64,000 nt of DNA from Vibrio tapetis subsp. quintayensis (lineage in GTDB: Bacteria; Pseudomonadota; Gammaproteobacteria; Enterobacterales; Vibrionaceae), in the NCBI RefSeq assembly GCF_030409945.1, contig NZ_JAUFQV010000011.1:124001-188000 (forward strand), given 5' to 3'. Shown piece by piece: positions 17,468 through 26,190 of the stretch. Each line of letters begins with the position of its first letter. Within the stretch, counting starts at the first letter, position 1. A program made the translations under genes and the position numbers. The notes beneath the pieces were generated by a model. That model was not told the DNA's origin. It searched no databases and saw only the letters and a list, made by a program, of their open reading frames with translations.

Positions 17468-18766
17468 ATGAACTCTCCAACATTCTTCGAAAAACACTTT
17501 GGGCTGCTATTTTTTGCAGGGCTGTGTATCGGAACCATTTTTGCCTTCGTATACGGAGAGCATCAAATACTTCGAGGCGACCAAACACAAATGATAGCTA
17601 AAGGCTATTTGGGGGCGTATGACAATAACTGGCTAGCCTATGGAAGCTTTGCCAGCACTGTTGGAAACCTACCGGGTTACCTTTCAGCTTTAGTGGTTGG
17701 CTTACCTATCATGGTCTGGGATTCACCTTGGGCTCCGATGGCTTTTTTAATTGCCTTGCGCTTATGTGCATTTTTAATGATAGACGCCGTTATTAAACAA
17801 GCCTTTGATAAGCCGATCCGCTTAGTCTTTCTTGGGTTATTTTGGCTAAGCCCTTGGGTTCAATATGATAACTTGATGTATAACCCAGCTTATCTATGCT
17901 TTTTCGCAGCTCTGCACCTATGGACAGCGTCCAAGATGCGCGAGAAATCGTCGTTTCTATATTCGTTTTTGCACATTTTAGCTATTGGGATGGCTCTGCA
18001 GCTGCATTTTTCTTGGCCTATTTTAGCCGTCGTGAGCGTGTTCTTATTCTACAGAACCATGATAAAGGTATCCTGGCTTGGCGTTGCTGCAGGCCTCATC
18101 GTCACCACATTATCTCTCATTCCTTATTTTCATGAGCTAATGGTTAACGAAACCATTGTTGAAGAAAGTGATCGCTACATCGGTTACGGCTTAGTCCATG
18201 TTTATCCAGTTATTAAATCTGTTGTTTACTGGCTTCGATATGGCTCTTTCTTATTCTCTAACCGTGTCATTGCTAATAGTTCGTTTGATTGGGTCACTAG
18301 CATTGAATGGATGCAAATGGTTATCCAGTATTTATGGAAGGCTGTTACATTTGGTTTTGGTATCGCGTCTGTTCTTATTTCAGCTAAGTTTAACTGGCGT
18401 ACCTGGAAATTTGTGATGCCAATTATTAAGCGAGATAACCCAATCGAGAATACTGAGTCTTGGCTGATTTTGTACTCGTTTGCAACCTTAACGGGCATTG
18501 TTATATGTGCTTGCTTGTCTCCGATTACGTTTAGTTACTGGCACCTCATTATCGCCTTTCCGTTTGCCTTGTTCCCTATCCTGCGTGAAATCAGAATTTG
18601 GAAAGAAAGTAATAACGCACGCTTTACAAAGATATTTCTTATTTCTCTTGCGTACCTTTTAACACTTAATTTGCTCGCTTCAAATGATAGCCAGAAGTTT
18701 TCCTATAAGGTTTCATACCAAGAGCAAGTCGAAAGCTATTTAGTTACTGAAGGGCTGTCTAAGTAA
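17468..18766 (+). CDS. Polytopic membrane protein, GT-C glycosyltransferase-like
   Basis: The 432-residue protein has an N-terminal transmembrane helix (LLFFAGLCIGTIFAFVYG), then a luminal-type loop with E-H-Q-I-L-R-G-D-Q-T-Q (acid residues at about 31-38), then about 10 more hydrophobic segments. An acidic residue in the first periplasmic loop and this topology are features of GT-C enzymes that use polyprenyl-phosphate sugars (ArnT/PMT-like). It overlaps the next gene by 1 nt (TAATG), so it is in an operon with opsX. A periplasmic LPS-core or O-antigen decorating activity is inferred, not shown. Confidence 0.5.
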   Translation: MNSPTFFEKHFGLLFFAGLCIGTIFAFVYGEHQILRGDQTQMIAKGYLGAYDNNWLAYGSFASTVGNLPGYLSALVVGLPIMVWDSPWAPMAFLIALRLCAFLMIDAVIKQAFDKPIRLVFLGLFWLSPWVQYDNLMYNPAYLCFFAALHLWTASKMREKSSFLYSFLHILAIGMALQLHFSWPILAVVSVFLFYRTMIKVSWLGVAAGLIVTTLSLIPYFHELMVNETIVEESDRYIGYGLVHVYPVIKSVVYWLRYGSFLFSNRVIANSSFDWVTSIEWMQMVIQYLWKAVTFGFGIASVLISAKFNWRTWKFVMPIIKRDNPIENTESWLILYSFATLTGIVICACLSPITFSYWHLIIAFPFALFPILREIRIWKESNNARFTKIFLISLAYLLTLNLLASNDSQKFSYKVSYQEQVESYLVTEGLSK

Positions 18767-19821
18767 TGACGCCTTTATTCAATGAGTCGCCATCAGCACT
18801 CTGTATTTTGCGATTATCAGCCATTGGCGATGTCTGCAATACTGTTGCCGCAGTACAAGCAATACAAAGACAGTGGCCAGAAACTAAAATAACGTGGATA
18901 ACGGGCAAGCTAGAAGCCAAACTTATTGGGTCTCTACCAAACATTGAAGTCATTGTGTTTGATAAGAAGCAGGGACTAAAAGGCTATCAGGTTCTTTGGA
19001 AAACGCTAAAGAACCACCGTTTTGATGCCTTACTGCACATGCAATATGCATTTCGCGCTAGCATCGCAACCTTGGGCATTAACGCAAGATATAAGCTTGG
19101 ATTTGACGCACAGCGCAGCCAAGATTTTCAGCATCTTTTCACTAATGTAAAGGTGCCCTCGCCCAAAGCTCCACATGTATTAGACGGCTTACTGGCTTTT
19201 GCAAAAACACTGGGGGTTCGAGACATTACGCTTAAGTGGGCAATTCCTTACTCTGACCAAGAGTCTCATTGGGCATTAGAGAATCTGCAGGCGCAATCAG
19301 CTAATTTGGTGATTGTTCCTGCGGCCAGTAAGGGTTATAAGAATTGGACTTGTGAAGGCTATGTTGCTCTGATTGAGCATGCTCAAGATGCTGGCTGGAA
19401 CGTAATTTTGGCTGGCAGCCCAGCTAAGATTGAACTCGAATTGGCCGAAGCCATTCAATGCAAACTCGCAAAGCCTGTGAACAATTTGGTTGGTAAAAGT
19501 AGCTTACTTGAAATGCTCGCGTTACTAGATAAAGCCCATTTGGTTGTCGCTCCAGATACTGGCCCAGCTCACATGGCAAATGCTATGAATACTCCAGTAA
19601 TCGGCCTTTACGCACACCATAATCCGGAACGAACTGGTCCTTATCAATATCAAAACTACGTGGTTTCTGCTTATGAAGAAGCAATCCAGGCTGCGACTGG
19701 CAAACCGTCTAACAAGCTAGCCTGGCGAACAAGAGTGAAAGATAAGTCAGCCATGCACCGTATCAGTGCCGACCGGGTTATTCGTATGTTTGATAAAGCG
19801 GTAGCTGATTTTTCTCTATAA
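18766..19821 (+). CDS. opsX: GT9 heptosyltransferase I of the OpsX type
   Basis: This 351-residue GT9 enzyme has the N-terminal pattern ESPSALCILRLSAIGDVCNT, which I associate with OpsX, the heptosyltransferase I of Haemophilus and relatives. It also has IVPAASKGYKNWTCEGYV and the donor-binding APDTGPAHMANAMNTPVIGLY. It would add the first heptose to Kdo-lipid A in the cytosol, before WaaF acts. This is consistent with there being no other clear waaC in the window. WaaC/RfaC itself normally starts differently (MRVLIVKTSSMGDVIHT-like). The start overlaps the stop of the preceding membrane protein. Confidence 0.75.
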   Translation: MTPLFNESPSALCILRLSAIGDVCNTVAAVQAIQRQWPETKITWITGKLEAKLIGSLPNIEVIVFDKKQGLKGYQVLWKTLKNHRFDALLHMQYAFRASIATLGINARYKLGFDAQRSQDFQHLFTNVKVPSPKAPHVLDGLLAFAKTLGVRDITLKWAIPYSDQESHWALENLQAQSANLVIVPAASKGYKNWTCEGYVALIEHAQDAGWNVILAGSPAKIELELAEAIQCKLAKPVNNLVGKSSLLEMLALLDKAHLVVAPDTGPAHMANAMNTPVIGLYAHHNPERTGPYQYQNYVVSAYEEAIQAATGKPSNKLAWRTRVKDKSAMHRISADRVIRMFDKAVADFSL

Positions 19822-19860
19822 CCCCGTTACACTAGCTTACCCAACATGAGAGGCATTCCA

Positions 19861-20640
19861 GTGAGCAAACCAACTTTAGCGGTCGCATTAATTGTAAAAA
19901 ACGAAGCCGCACACCTTAAAGCATGTTTAGAAACCGTACATGATTGGGTGGATGAAATTGTCGTTCTCGATTCTGGTAGCTCTGACGAAACGGAACAAGT
20001 TGCTCGAGAGTACACAAACAACTTCTTCGTGAATGCAGATTGGCCAGGCTTTGGGCCGCAGCGCAGAATCGCTCAAACTCATGTAACATCAGACTATGTT
20101 CTTTGGCTTGATGCCGATGAACGTATTACACCTGAATTAAAGACCAGCATACAACAAGCCGTTGCTAGCAATTCCCCTGATACCGTTTATCAATTTGCTC
20201 GACTAAGCTGGGTGTTTGGTCGCTATATCAAGCATTGCGGTTGGTACCCAGACCGTGTCTTAAGGCTTTACCCAACAAAACTAACCCAATATACCGATGC
20301 TTTAGTCCACGAACGTGTGGAAGTAACCAAAGAGATGAAAGTGGCAAACCTTAAGGGTGATGCCATTCACTATACTTACAACGATGTGCATCACTATTTG
20401 GTGAAGTCTGCTGGCTACGCTAAGGCTTGGGCTGACCAGCGTCAAAAGCGAGGAAAAAAAAGCAGCATCAGCCAAGGCATTGTGCATGCTTTAGCCTGCT
20501 TTATTAAGATGTATATCTTAAAGGTGGGCTTTCTCGACGGGAAGCAAGGGTTCTTACTTTCCCTGTTGTCTGCGCATTCTACTTTTGTGAAATACGCAGA
20601 TTTATGGGTTAGAGGGGAAGAGTCAAGTGCTAAAAGCTAA
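19861..20640 (+). CDS. waaE: LPS core glycosyltransferase WaaE/KdtX (GT2)
   Basis: This GT2-fold protein has the motif [18 protein letters not shown], the metal-binding D-S-G-S-S-D-E-T and L-D-A-D-E-R, and the [10 protein letters not shown] acceptor region; the family is WaaE/KdtX, a core beta-1,4-glucosyltransferase next to waaA and coaD in many Gammaproteobacteria. GTG at 19861 is preferred as start because GAGAGG lies 6-7 nt upstream; an ATG at 19846 would contain that site. Length is then 259 residues. The last codons (SAKS-stop) are encoded by the heptamer repeat that follows, so the C-terminus may be atypical. Confidence 0.85.
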   Translation: MSKPTLAVALIVKNEAAHLKACLETVHDWVDEIVVLDSGSSDETEQVAREYTNNFFVNADWPGFGPQRRIAQTHVTSDYVLWLDADERITPELKTSIQQAVASNSPDTVYQFARLSWVFGRYIKHCGWYPDRVLRLYPTKLTQYTDALVHERVEVTKEMKVANLKGDAIHYTYNDVHHYLVKSAGYAKAWADQRQKRGKKSSISQGIVHALACFIKMYILKVGFLDGKQGFLLSLLSAHSTFVKYADLWVRGEESSAKS

Positions 20641-20818
20641 GTACTAAAAGCTAAGTACTAAAAGCTAAGTGGTAAAAACTAGGTGCTAAAAGCTAAGGGC
20701 TAAGGGCTAAAAGCTAGGGGCTGCAAGTGAAGTGCTACCGCTGGGTAGAAGCAAGAGCGAATCAGTCATTACTTCGAACTTAGTATTTCGCTTTTAGCAT
20801 TTCGTTTTTAGTACTTCG
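20625..20818. repeat. Bipartite heptamer array at a convergent gene junction
   Basis: Forward half: 14 in-phase heptamers from 20625 to 20722 (AAGTGCT, AAAAGCT, AAGTACT, AAGGGCT and variants). Reverse half: about 6-7 units at 20772-20818 (rc CGAAGTA, CTAAAAA and similar). The forward half encodes the end of waaE and the reverse half the end of the convergent GT9 gene. The halves are roughly complementary and could form a long imperfect stem acting as a bidirectional terminator. Confidence 0.93.
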
Positions 20819-21840
20819 AACACCGTCCAGCTTTGTAGATCTTCAACTACTTTCTTCAGATCAATTCTCGCCATATCTTCTTGGCTTTGTTTATCACCCG
20901 CTTTCGGTGGGCAAAAGGCAATGTGATTACCCTCAGAGTTGATCGGCCGCCAGCGAAGTGGCGTCGCACTTCGCTTGCTTGGGAAAAAACCAACTGTTGG
21001 CACATCTAAGGTTGCAGCTATGTGTAGAGGCCCTGTAGAACCTGCTATAAACAGATCTGCACAGGCAATTGAGCGAGTGAAGTCTACTAAACCGTCGTTT
21101 TCATCATACACAACTGCGTTAATGCCTTTTTGCTTTAACAAAACCTGAAGCTCTCTCGCTTTCTCTTTTTCCCCAGGCCCTGCGGTTAGTATACACTCAC
21201 TCTCAAGGTTTAGTTCTGAATAAAACTGTGTGTACTGTTCTAGAGAAAGGTTATTCGCAGAGCCACCACTACCTGCATGCAAGTAGATCCAAGGCCTGCT
21301 TACATCAATCTCTAACGACTCCGACAGCTTTTGCTTTTGCATAGAAAGCTCTGATGAAGAGAAGCTCAAGTATGGAGAGATAGGTTCCACAACACAGACA
21401 CTCTGGTCGGTTAAGAAAGCTCGAATGAGATCAAGATTGTATTCATATTCAGGCTTGGCAGACTGAGAACGCTTTTGTTTAATTCGTTTGTTATAAAAAA
21501 TTTGGGCGAATTTAGTCGCTGGAGCTAAGCGGTATTTAATACTCGCTTGCCACACTAACAGCGCATTATACGTTGTAGAAAACAGATTAATAGATGCATC
21601 AAATTGCTCTGACTTTATCTGCGCTATCAGTTGTTTTTGTTCTGTTTTACTGCCTTTTTTTGTTGGGTCAACCAGCACTTCGTCTATCCAAGGGCAAAGC
21701 TCTGCTAGCGCCTTAGTATAGTTAGGGACTAGAGCGGTAATATGACATTCTGGCATGGATTGTTTAAGCATCGCGAAGCTGGGCCACGCCAGCATGAAAT
21801 CGCCAATTTTATCGTTTCGGATCACCAAAATCTTTTTCAT
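20794..21840 (-). CDS. GT9 heptosyltransferase-like protein
   Basis: The 348-residue protein begins MKKILVIRNDKIGDFMLAWP and has YLHAGSGGSANNLSLEQY and the donor motif FIAGSTGPLHIAATLDVPTVGFF, placing it in GT9 (ADP-heptose:LPS heptosyltransferases). It is too diverged from WaaF or OpsX for a firm role; a third heptosyltransferase of the WaaQ sort is plausible. It is convergent with waaE and divergent from coaD. The final residues (EVLKTKC) come from reading through a heptamer repeat, and the stop is inside that repeat. It is one of four GT9 genes in the window. Confidence 0.8.
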   Translation of the reverse strand: MKKILVIRNDKIGDFMLAWPSFAMLKQSMPECHITALVPNYTKALAELCPWIDEVLVDPTKKGSKTEQKQLIAQIKSEQFDASINLFSTTYNALLVWQASIKYRLAPATKFAQIFYNKRIKQKRSQSAKPEYEYNLDLIRAFLTDQSVCVVEPISPYLSFSSSELSMQKQKLSESLEIDVSRPWIYLHAGSGGSANNLSLEQYTQFYSELNLESECILTAGPGEKEKARELQVLLKQKGINAVVYDENDGLVDFTRSIACADLFIAGSTGPLHIAATLDVPTVGFFPSKRSATPLRWRPINSEGNHIAFCPPKAGDKQSQEDMARIDLKKVVEDLQSWTVFEVLKTKC

Positions 21841-21942
21841 ATCACACTCTCTATTCAGTCTGCCTCCATCATACCGACATAGATAACGAATTTTGAGTTT
21901 TATTTGCTATGATGAGTTCAGATTAACAAATTAAAAGAGTAG

Positions 21943-22443
<501 letters not shown>

Positions 22444-22478
22444 GGCTCGAACCTAAAGATCACAGTGAAGAAGCTACC

Positions 22479-23303
22479 CTATAATTCTTCATCAAATGGC
22501 TGACATTTCGAACAATAAAACGTATTTCGTTGGCCAATTTTAAGTGCTTCAATCAAGGTTCCACAAATGGGGCATGGCTTGCCTACTCTGCCATACACTT
22601 GTAACTCTTGAGCAAAATAGCCTGGTTTTCCATCAACTTGGTTAAAATCTTTTAGGGTAGTTCCACCTTGCTTAATAGCCGTAGCAAGTACTGACTTAAT
22701 GTCATTAACCAATTGTGAAAATTGATTTTTAGTTAATTTTCCAGCCGGTGTTTTAGGGTGAATATTTGAGTTGAATAACGCTTCGTTAGCGTAAATATTC
22801 CCCACCCCGACGACTACTTTGTTATCCATAACAAACTGCTTAATGACGACTTTCTTGCTGCTAGCTTTTGCACACAAGTATTCTGCATCGAATTCATCGG
22901 TCAGTGGTTCTGGGCCCATATTGTCTAACAGTTTATGCGATTCACCTTCCTCGATGAATAACCAAGAACCGAACCGACGTGGGTCGTTATAGCGAAGTAC
23001 TTTGCCGTTTTTAAGGATCAAATCAACATGGTCATGTTTTCCAGCATCAATGAATGCATCTAATACTCGCAAGCTACCAGACATGCCTAAGTGGATCATC
23101 GCACTGCCTTTTTGAGTTTCAACCAGCAGATATTTAGCACGGCGAGAGATGTTAGTTATCTTTTCACCGACGAGGTCTTGCAACTCTTGCGGCACAGCCC
23201 AACGTAATTTTGGCTGCCGCACCACGATAGATTCAATAGTTTGCCCAACTAAATGAGGACTAATGCCCATTCGGCTCACTTCTACTTCAGGTAATTCTGG
23301 CAT
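22479..23303 (-). CDS. mutM: Formamidopyrimidine-DNA glycosylase MutM
   Basis: The product is 274 residues from [13 protein letters not shown]. Two codons upstream there is another ATG, but the mature enzyme needs Pro2 as catalytic nucleophile, followed by Glu3, so 23303 is the true start. It has the helix-two-turn-helix region ([11 protein letters not shown]) and a C-terminal four-cysteine zinc finger (C-P-I-C ... C-S-K-C). It removes 8-oxoguanine and FapyG from DNA and nicks the strand. Upstream lies a short reverse-oriented heptamer array. Confidence 0.97.
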   Translation of the reverse strand: MPELPEVEVSRMGISPHLVGQTIESIVVRQPKLRWAVPQELQDLVGEKITNISRRAKYLLVETQKGSAMIHLGMSGSLRVLDAFIDAGKHDHVDLILKNGKVLRYNDPRRFGSWLFIEEGESHKLLDNMGPEPLTDEFDAEYLCAKASSKKVVIKQFVMDNKVVVGVGNIYANEALFNSNIHPKTPAGKLTKNQFSQLVNDIKSVLATAIKQGGTTLKDFNQVDGKPGYFAQELQVYGRVGKPCPICGTLIEALKIGQRNTFYCSKCQPFDEEL

Positions 23304-23363
23304 AAACAATCCTTTTAAAAACCAATTCCTATCCTATCCACTCTCTAACTCTTGATCTTCCAT

Positions 23364-23395
23364 ACTTCGCTTTTAGTACTTCGCTTTTAGCACTT
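23364..23395 (-). repeat. Short heptamer array between a small membrane protein gene and mutM
   Basis: About 4.5 units in reverse orientation (rc AAGTGCT, AAAAGCG, AAGTACT, AAAAGCG, AAGT), starting 5 nt after the stop of the minus-strand gene at 23401. No facing forward half was found. Confidence 0.88.
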
Positions 23396-23400
23396 TAAAC

Positions 23401-23877
23401 TTATTCAAACGAAAACAAATACCCCTCATCCACCGAAACCGCCAACCATTGCTTGTCCCAATTCTGAAATAGCCAAAACTGTGGGGTTTTGTAGTAGGTT
23501 ACGCGCTGGGGTTCTTCTTGCTCTTGATACCAGACTTCTATTGTGTGAGCAGCCGATAGGTTAGGTTTTAGTTGTTCGAAAGTTTTGTTATCAACAGGCG
23601 TCCCTTGCAAAGACTGCCAGCGATTAATGGCTTGCTCAGGAGAAAGAGTGAGTAAACGAGTGGACTGCCAATCACTGCCATCAAACTCTAGTGACCACTT
23701 AGGGAAGTGGAGCGCGGTAGGTTGCCATTTTGAATTGAGTATAAAAGGTAAGGTCACTTCAGACTCAGACCCCAAATTAAAGTGCTCTCGTAGGACGCTC
23801 GGTGCATTGATCAAAGCAATAAACACTAAGATCGAGATGATCATGACGTTGTTCCATCCGCGGCGACTTAATTTCAT
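23401..23877 (-). CDS. Conserved-looking single-pass membrane protein of unknown function
   Basis: The 158-residue protein has a short basic N-terminus (MKLSRRGWNN), one transmembrane helix (VMIISILVFIALINAP) and a probably periplasmic C-terminal domain rich in Trp and Gln (SLEFDGSDWQSTRLLTLSPEQAI, YKTPQFWLFQNWDKQWL). I do not recognise a family. It lies between rpmG and mutM, in the same orientation as both. A terminator stands between rpmG and this gene, so it should have its own promoter. The topology suggests an envelope role, nothing more. Confidence 0.6.
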   Translation of the reverse strand: MKLSRRGWNNVMIISILVFIALINAPSVLREHFNLGSESEVTLPFILNSKWQPTALHFPKWSLEFDGSDWQSTRLLTLSPEQAINRWQSLQGTPVDNKTFEQLKPNLSAAHTIEVWYQEQEEPQRVTYYKTPQFWLFQNWDKQWLAVSVDEGYLFSFE

Positions 23878-23897
23878 ACCCTTCCTTTTTTTTGTCC

Positions 23898-23911
23898 CTA
23901 GCCTTTAGCCT
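23898..23911 (-). repeat. Two-unit heptamer remnant upstream of the 23401-23877 gene
   Basis: Two reverse units (rc AGGCTAA AGGCTAG) lie about 20 nt upstream of the start. Probably a decayed or minimal array of the same superfamily. Confidence 0.5.
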
Positions 23912-23954
23912 ATTATTTATCCGAACGGCTCATTTTTCAATAATCTTCAGACAT

Positions 23955-23983
23955 AAAAAAACCCAGCTAAAAGCTGGGTTTTT
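23955..23983 (-). terminator. Rho-independent terminator of rpmB-rpmG
   Basis: A GC-rich stem (AACCCAGC/GCTGGGTT) with a 6-nt loop is followed on the minus strand by a run of T, 29 nt after the rpmG stop. Confidence 0.9.
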
Positions 23984-24011
23984 AACACTTTACAAAGGTA
24001 GTTAGAATCAA

Positions 24012-24179
24012 TTACTTGATTTTAGCTTCTTTGTACATAACGTGCTGGCGTACTACTGGATCAAATTTCTTGATCTCAAATTTGCCTGGCATGTTACGTT
24101 TGTTTTTGTCAGTTGTGTAGAAGTGACCTGTTCCAGCAGAAGATACTAGACGGATTTTCTCACGAATGCCTTTAGCCAT
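24012..24179 (-). CDS. rpmG: 50S ribosomal protein L33
   Basis: A 55-residue basic protein read on the minus strand from [20 protein letters not shown] to the C-terminus KEAKIK. The [20 protein letters not shown] segment is the L33 core. Paired zinc-binding cysteines are absent, so this is the C-minus form, as in E. coli. It lies 13 nt after rpmB in the usual rpmB-rpmG operon and ends at a strong terminator. Confidence 0.96.
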   Translation of the reverse strand: MAKGIREKIRLVSSAGTGHFYTTDKNKRNMPGKFEIKKFDPVVRQHVMYKEAKIK

Positions 24180-24192
24180 TGTTCAATTCCTC

Positions 24193-24429
24193 TTATACGT
24201 TCTCGCCACGAGCACGGATATCAACAAGAACAGCTTCGATGCCTTTCTTATCAATAATACGCATGCCTTTAGCAGTTAGACGTAGTTTAACAAAGCGCTT
24301 TTCGCCTTCTACCCAGAAACGGTGAGTTTGTAGGTTCGGCAGAAAACGACGCTTAGTAGCATTTCGTGCGTGTGAACGGTTGTTACCCGTTACAGGACGC
24401 TTACCAGTTACTTGGCATACTCGGGACAT
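24193..24429 (-). CDS. rpmB: 50S ribosomal protein L28
   Basis: The 78-residue protein begins [20 protein letters not shown] and includes [20 protein letters not shown], the standard L28 sequence and length. It is a component of the large ribosomal subunit. It is the first gene of rpmB-rpmG; a near-consensus promoter lies about 130 nt upstream. Confidence 0.97.
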   Translation of the reverse strand: MSRVCQVTGKRPVTGNNRSHARNATKRRFLPNLQTHRFWVEGEKRFVKLRLTAKGMRIIDKKGIEAVLVDIRARGENV

Positions 24430-24558
24430 GAATGTCTCTCCAAATCGTTTCAGCTCGATATCAACCTTGGTTGCCGAACCTCTCTATCTATCATAAATAA
24501 AAGACGTGAGGTCAAAAACCGTTATGGAATATCCATACAAGGCTATCAAAGGTCGCGC

Positions 24559-24587
24559 ATTATACTAACTTGATACGCATTGCTCAA
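24559..24587 (-). promoter_or_regulatory. Strong sigma70 promoter for rpmB-rpmG
   Basis: On the minus strand TTGAGC and a perfect TATAAT are separated by 17 bp, about 130 nt upstream of rpmB. The long 5' leader (to 24430) has room for regulation. The whole stretch 24430-24769 contains no gene: it holds this promoter, a terminator (24679-24709) and a heptamer array (24711-24741). Confidence 0.8.
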
Positions 24588-24678
24588 GACCCGAACAGAT
24601 CCTTTTTAAGGATTTTCGTGATCTTTTTTGAACAGAGCTGATTTAGGTTCATAAATTAGTGCGGGGGATGATAGCAGA

Positions 24679-24709
24679 TTTTGAAAAAAAGCTAAGCTTT
24701 TTTTCAAAA
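24679..24709 (-). terminator. Hairpin terminator downstream of the radC/four-helix-bundle transcripts
   Basis: A near-perfect 15-bp inverted repeat (TTTTGAAAAAAAGCT/AGCTTTTTTTCAAAA) lies between the four-helix-bundle gene and the rpmB promoter. It is AT-rich with T runs on both sides and could stop transcription arriving from the right. Confidence 0.7.
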
Positions 24710-24710
24710 T

Positions 24711-24741
24711 AAGTGCTAAATGCGAAACACTAAAAGCGAAG
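24711..24741 (+). repeat. Heptamer array, left flank of the four-helix-bundle gene
   Basis: Four in-phase heptamers (AAGTGCT, AAATGCG, AAACACT, AAAAGCG) plus a partial unit, in forward orientation, 28 nt downstream of the gene's stop. With the reverse array at 25229-25270 it forms an inverted flank around that gene. Confidence 0.85.
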
Positions 24742-24769
24742 TAAAGAAATTTCACAGCAAAAAGGAATG

Positions 24770-25141
24770 TCAAACACTCCAACCTGACTCTTTTCGATAC
24801 TTAATAAAACCACCTAACATTCTGCTCACTTCTTGCGCTTTGTTTTTTAGCCGAGTTGCGCTATCTCTATCGATATACTGCAGCTGCTGCGCAATCGCCA
24901 GTTGAGTATACAACTCTCCCGCGGAACCTTTAGCATAATAAAGAAACCGAATTACTTCTTTGTTTGTCTCTCGTTCAAGACCTTCAGAAATATTCGAAGG
25001 CACAGAAACCGCAGACCTCCTTACTTGATCACAAAAACCATAATCTCGAACCGAAGAAAAAGCCCTATACACTTCAACAGCCAAATCAAACGAATCTTGC
25101 CACACCTTCAATTGCTCAAACTTCAGTTCCCCCCCTCCCAT
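24770..25141 (-). CDS. Four-helix-bundle protein, S23/23S rRNA intervening-sequence protein family
   Basis: The product has about 123 residues from MGGGELKFEQLKVWQDSFDL. It has the family pattern: K-F-E-x-L-x-V-W-Q at the start, QVRRSAVSVPSNISEG (around residues 45-60) and FLYYAKGSAGELYTQL. Members form pentameric four-helix bundles and are encoded in rRNA intervening sequences or as stand-alone genes; a related protein, Avd, serves diversity-generating retroelements. The start is uncertain: GGAGGGGGG lies just before an in-frame CTG at 25126 and just after the ATG at 25141. It sits between radC and rpmB and is flanked on both sides by inverted heptamer arrays, which suggests insertion. Function unknown. 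Confidence 0.85.
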   Translation of the reverse strand: MGGGELKFEQLKVWQDSFDLAVEVYRAFSSVRDYGFCDQVRRSAVSVPSNISEGLERETNKEVIRFLYYAKGSAGELYTQLAIAQQLQYIDRDSATRLKNKAQEVSRMLGGFIKYRKESGWSV

Positions 25142-25228
25142 AATAAATACCAATCCCTTCCCCCACACTGTTCTGTTCTATTCTTTTCTCTCCTCGCCTT
25201 CCGCTCTACCACTCCGCTTTATCTTTCA

Positions 25229-25270
25229 TCTTTTAGAACTTCGCCTTTAGTACTTAGCTTTTAGCACTTC
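25229..25270 (-). repeat. Heptamer array, right flank of the four-helix-bundle gene
   Basis: Six in-phase heptamers in reverse orientation (rc GAAGTGC, TAAAAGC, TAAGTAC, TAAAGGC, GAAGTTC, TAAAAGA). The array overlaps the radC stop codon. Further left (25197-25228) the sequence looks like decayed units. Confidence 0.9.
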
Positions 25271-25943
25271 AGATCCACCCCCTCTCAGCAAACGACACTA
25301 CTTCCCCGTCGCCGATGACAAAGTGGTCAAGAATTCGAACATCGATTAGCGCAGTTGCATCAGAAAGGCGCCGTGTAATGCGTCTGTCTGCTTGGCTGGG
25401 TTCTGCGACGCCTGATGGATGGTTGTGGGCAAGGATCAACGCGGCAGCATTATGGTGCAACGCACGTTTGACGACTTCTCGAGGGTAAACGCTGGCAGCA
25501 TCGATTGTGCCTTCAAATAAAATCTCATCACTGACAACTCGATGTTGGTTATCAAGAAACAAAACGAAAAAGGCTTCTCGGTGACGATCTCGGAGTATAG
25601 AAGAGAGGTAAAGCTTGGTTTGTTCCGGGCTTGTCAGGGCATCTCCCCGTTTTAGCGTTTCAGCAAGGTAGCGCTGGGTCATTTCTAGTACGGCTTGCAA
25701 TTGTACGTATGTGGCCTCCCCTAGACCTTTATGCCTGCAAAACTGATCTTGGGTAGCTGAAAACAAGGCTCTTAGTGAACCGCAATCTTTTAATAAAAAG
25801 TCGGCAAGCTCTAAGACGTTCATGCCTTTTGTGCCCGTTCTTAGAAAAATAGCCAGCAACTCTGCATCGGTCAGAGACTTAGGGCCACGGTTTAGTAGCT
25901 TTTCTCTTGGCATGGATTCGGTGGGAATGGATTTCACGCTCAT
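25269..25943 (-). CDS. radC: RadC/JAB1-domain protein
   Basis: From the ATG at 25943 (GAGGAG seven nt upstream) the protein has 224 residues and begins [20 protein letters not shown]. Starts further upstream exist but lack an RBS. An N-terminal helix-hairpin-helix-like part precedes a JAMM metalloprotease-like motif (E-x(n)-H-N-H-P-S-G-x(6)-S-x-x-[16 protein letters not shown]). RadC is widespread, yet its cellular role is unclear; it was once linked to DNA repair. It is divergent from coaBC, the usual position. Its stop codon TGA abuts a heptamer array. Confidence 0.95.
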   Translation of the reverse strand: MSVKSIPTESMPREKLLNRGPKSLTDAELLAIFLRTGTKGMNVLELADFLLKDCGSLRALFSATQDQFCRHKGLGEATYVQLQAVLEMTQRYLAETLKRGDALTSPEQTKLYLSSILRDRHREAFFVLFLDNQHRVVSDEILFEGTIDAASVYPREVVKRALHHNAAALILAHNHPSGVAEPSQADRRITRRLSDATALIDVRILDHFVIGDGEVVSFAERGWI

Positions 25944-26190
25944 CAGTTGGCTCCTCATTTTTCTTTTAAACAGCACGCTTAAAATTTGAGAGCAAATTTG
26001 ATTTTACTTGTTAGGAGCAGGCTCATGCCTAGGTGTAATTGATAAGTTTAGGAAGTATGAGCATTGAGGGCTTATGTTTACTCCTCAAATTTCTCGGTTT
26101 TAAAGCCCTCGCCCTCTAGGAATAAATAGCGAATTCCAAAAAAAATCACGCTTATGCTAAAGTAGCGGCAGAAAATTTGGAGAGTTAAAC

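Noticed and set aside
20625..20818. Possible integron attC/VCR sites typical of Vibrio
   Set aside because: No core GTTRRRY/RYYYAAC sites and no cassette structure; the repeats are plain heptamers.
23304..23309. Two-codon N-terminal extension of mutM
   Set aside because: Catalysis requires Pro directly after the initiator Met.
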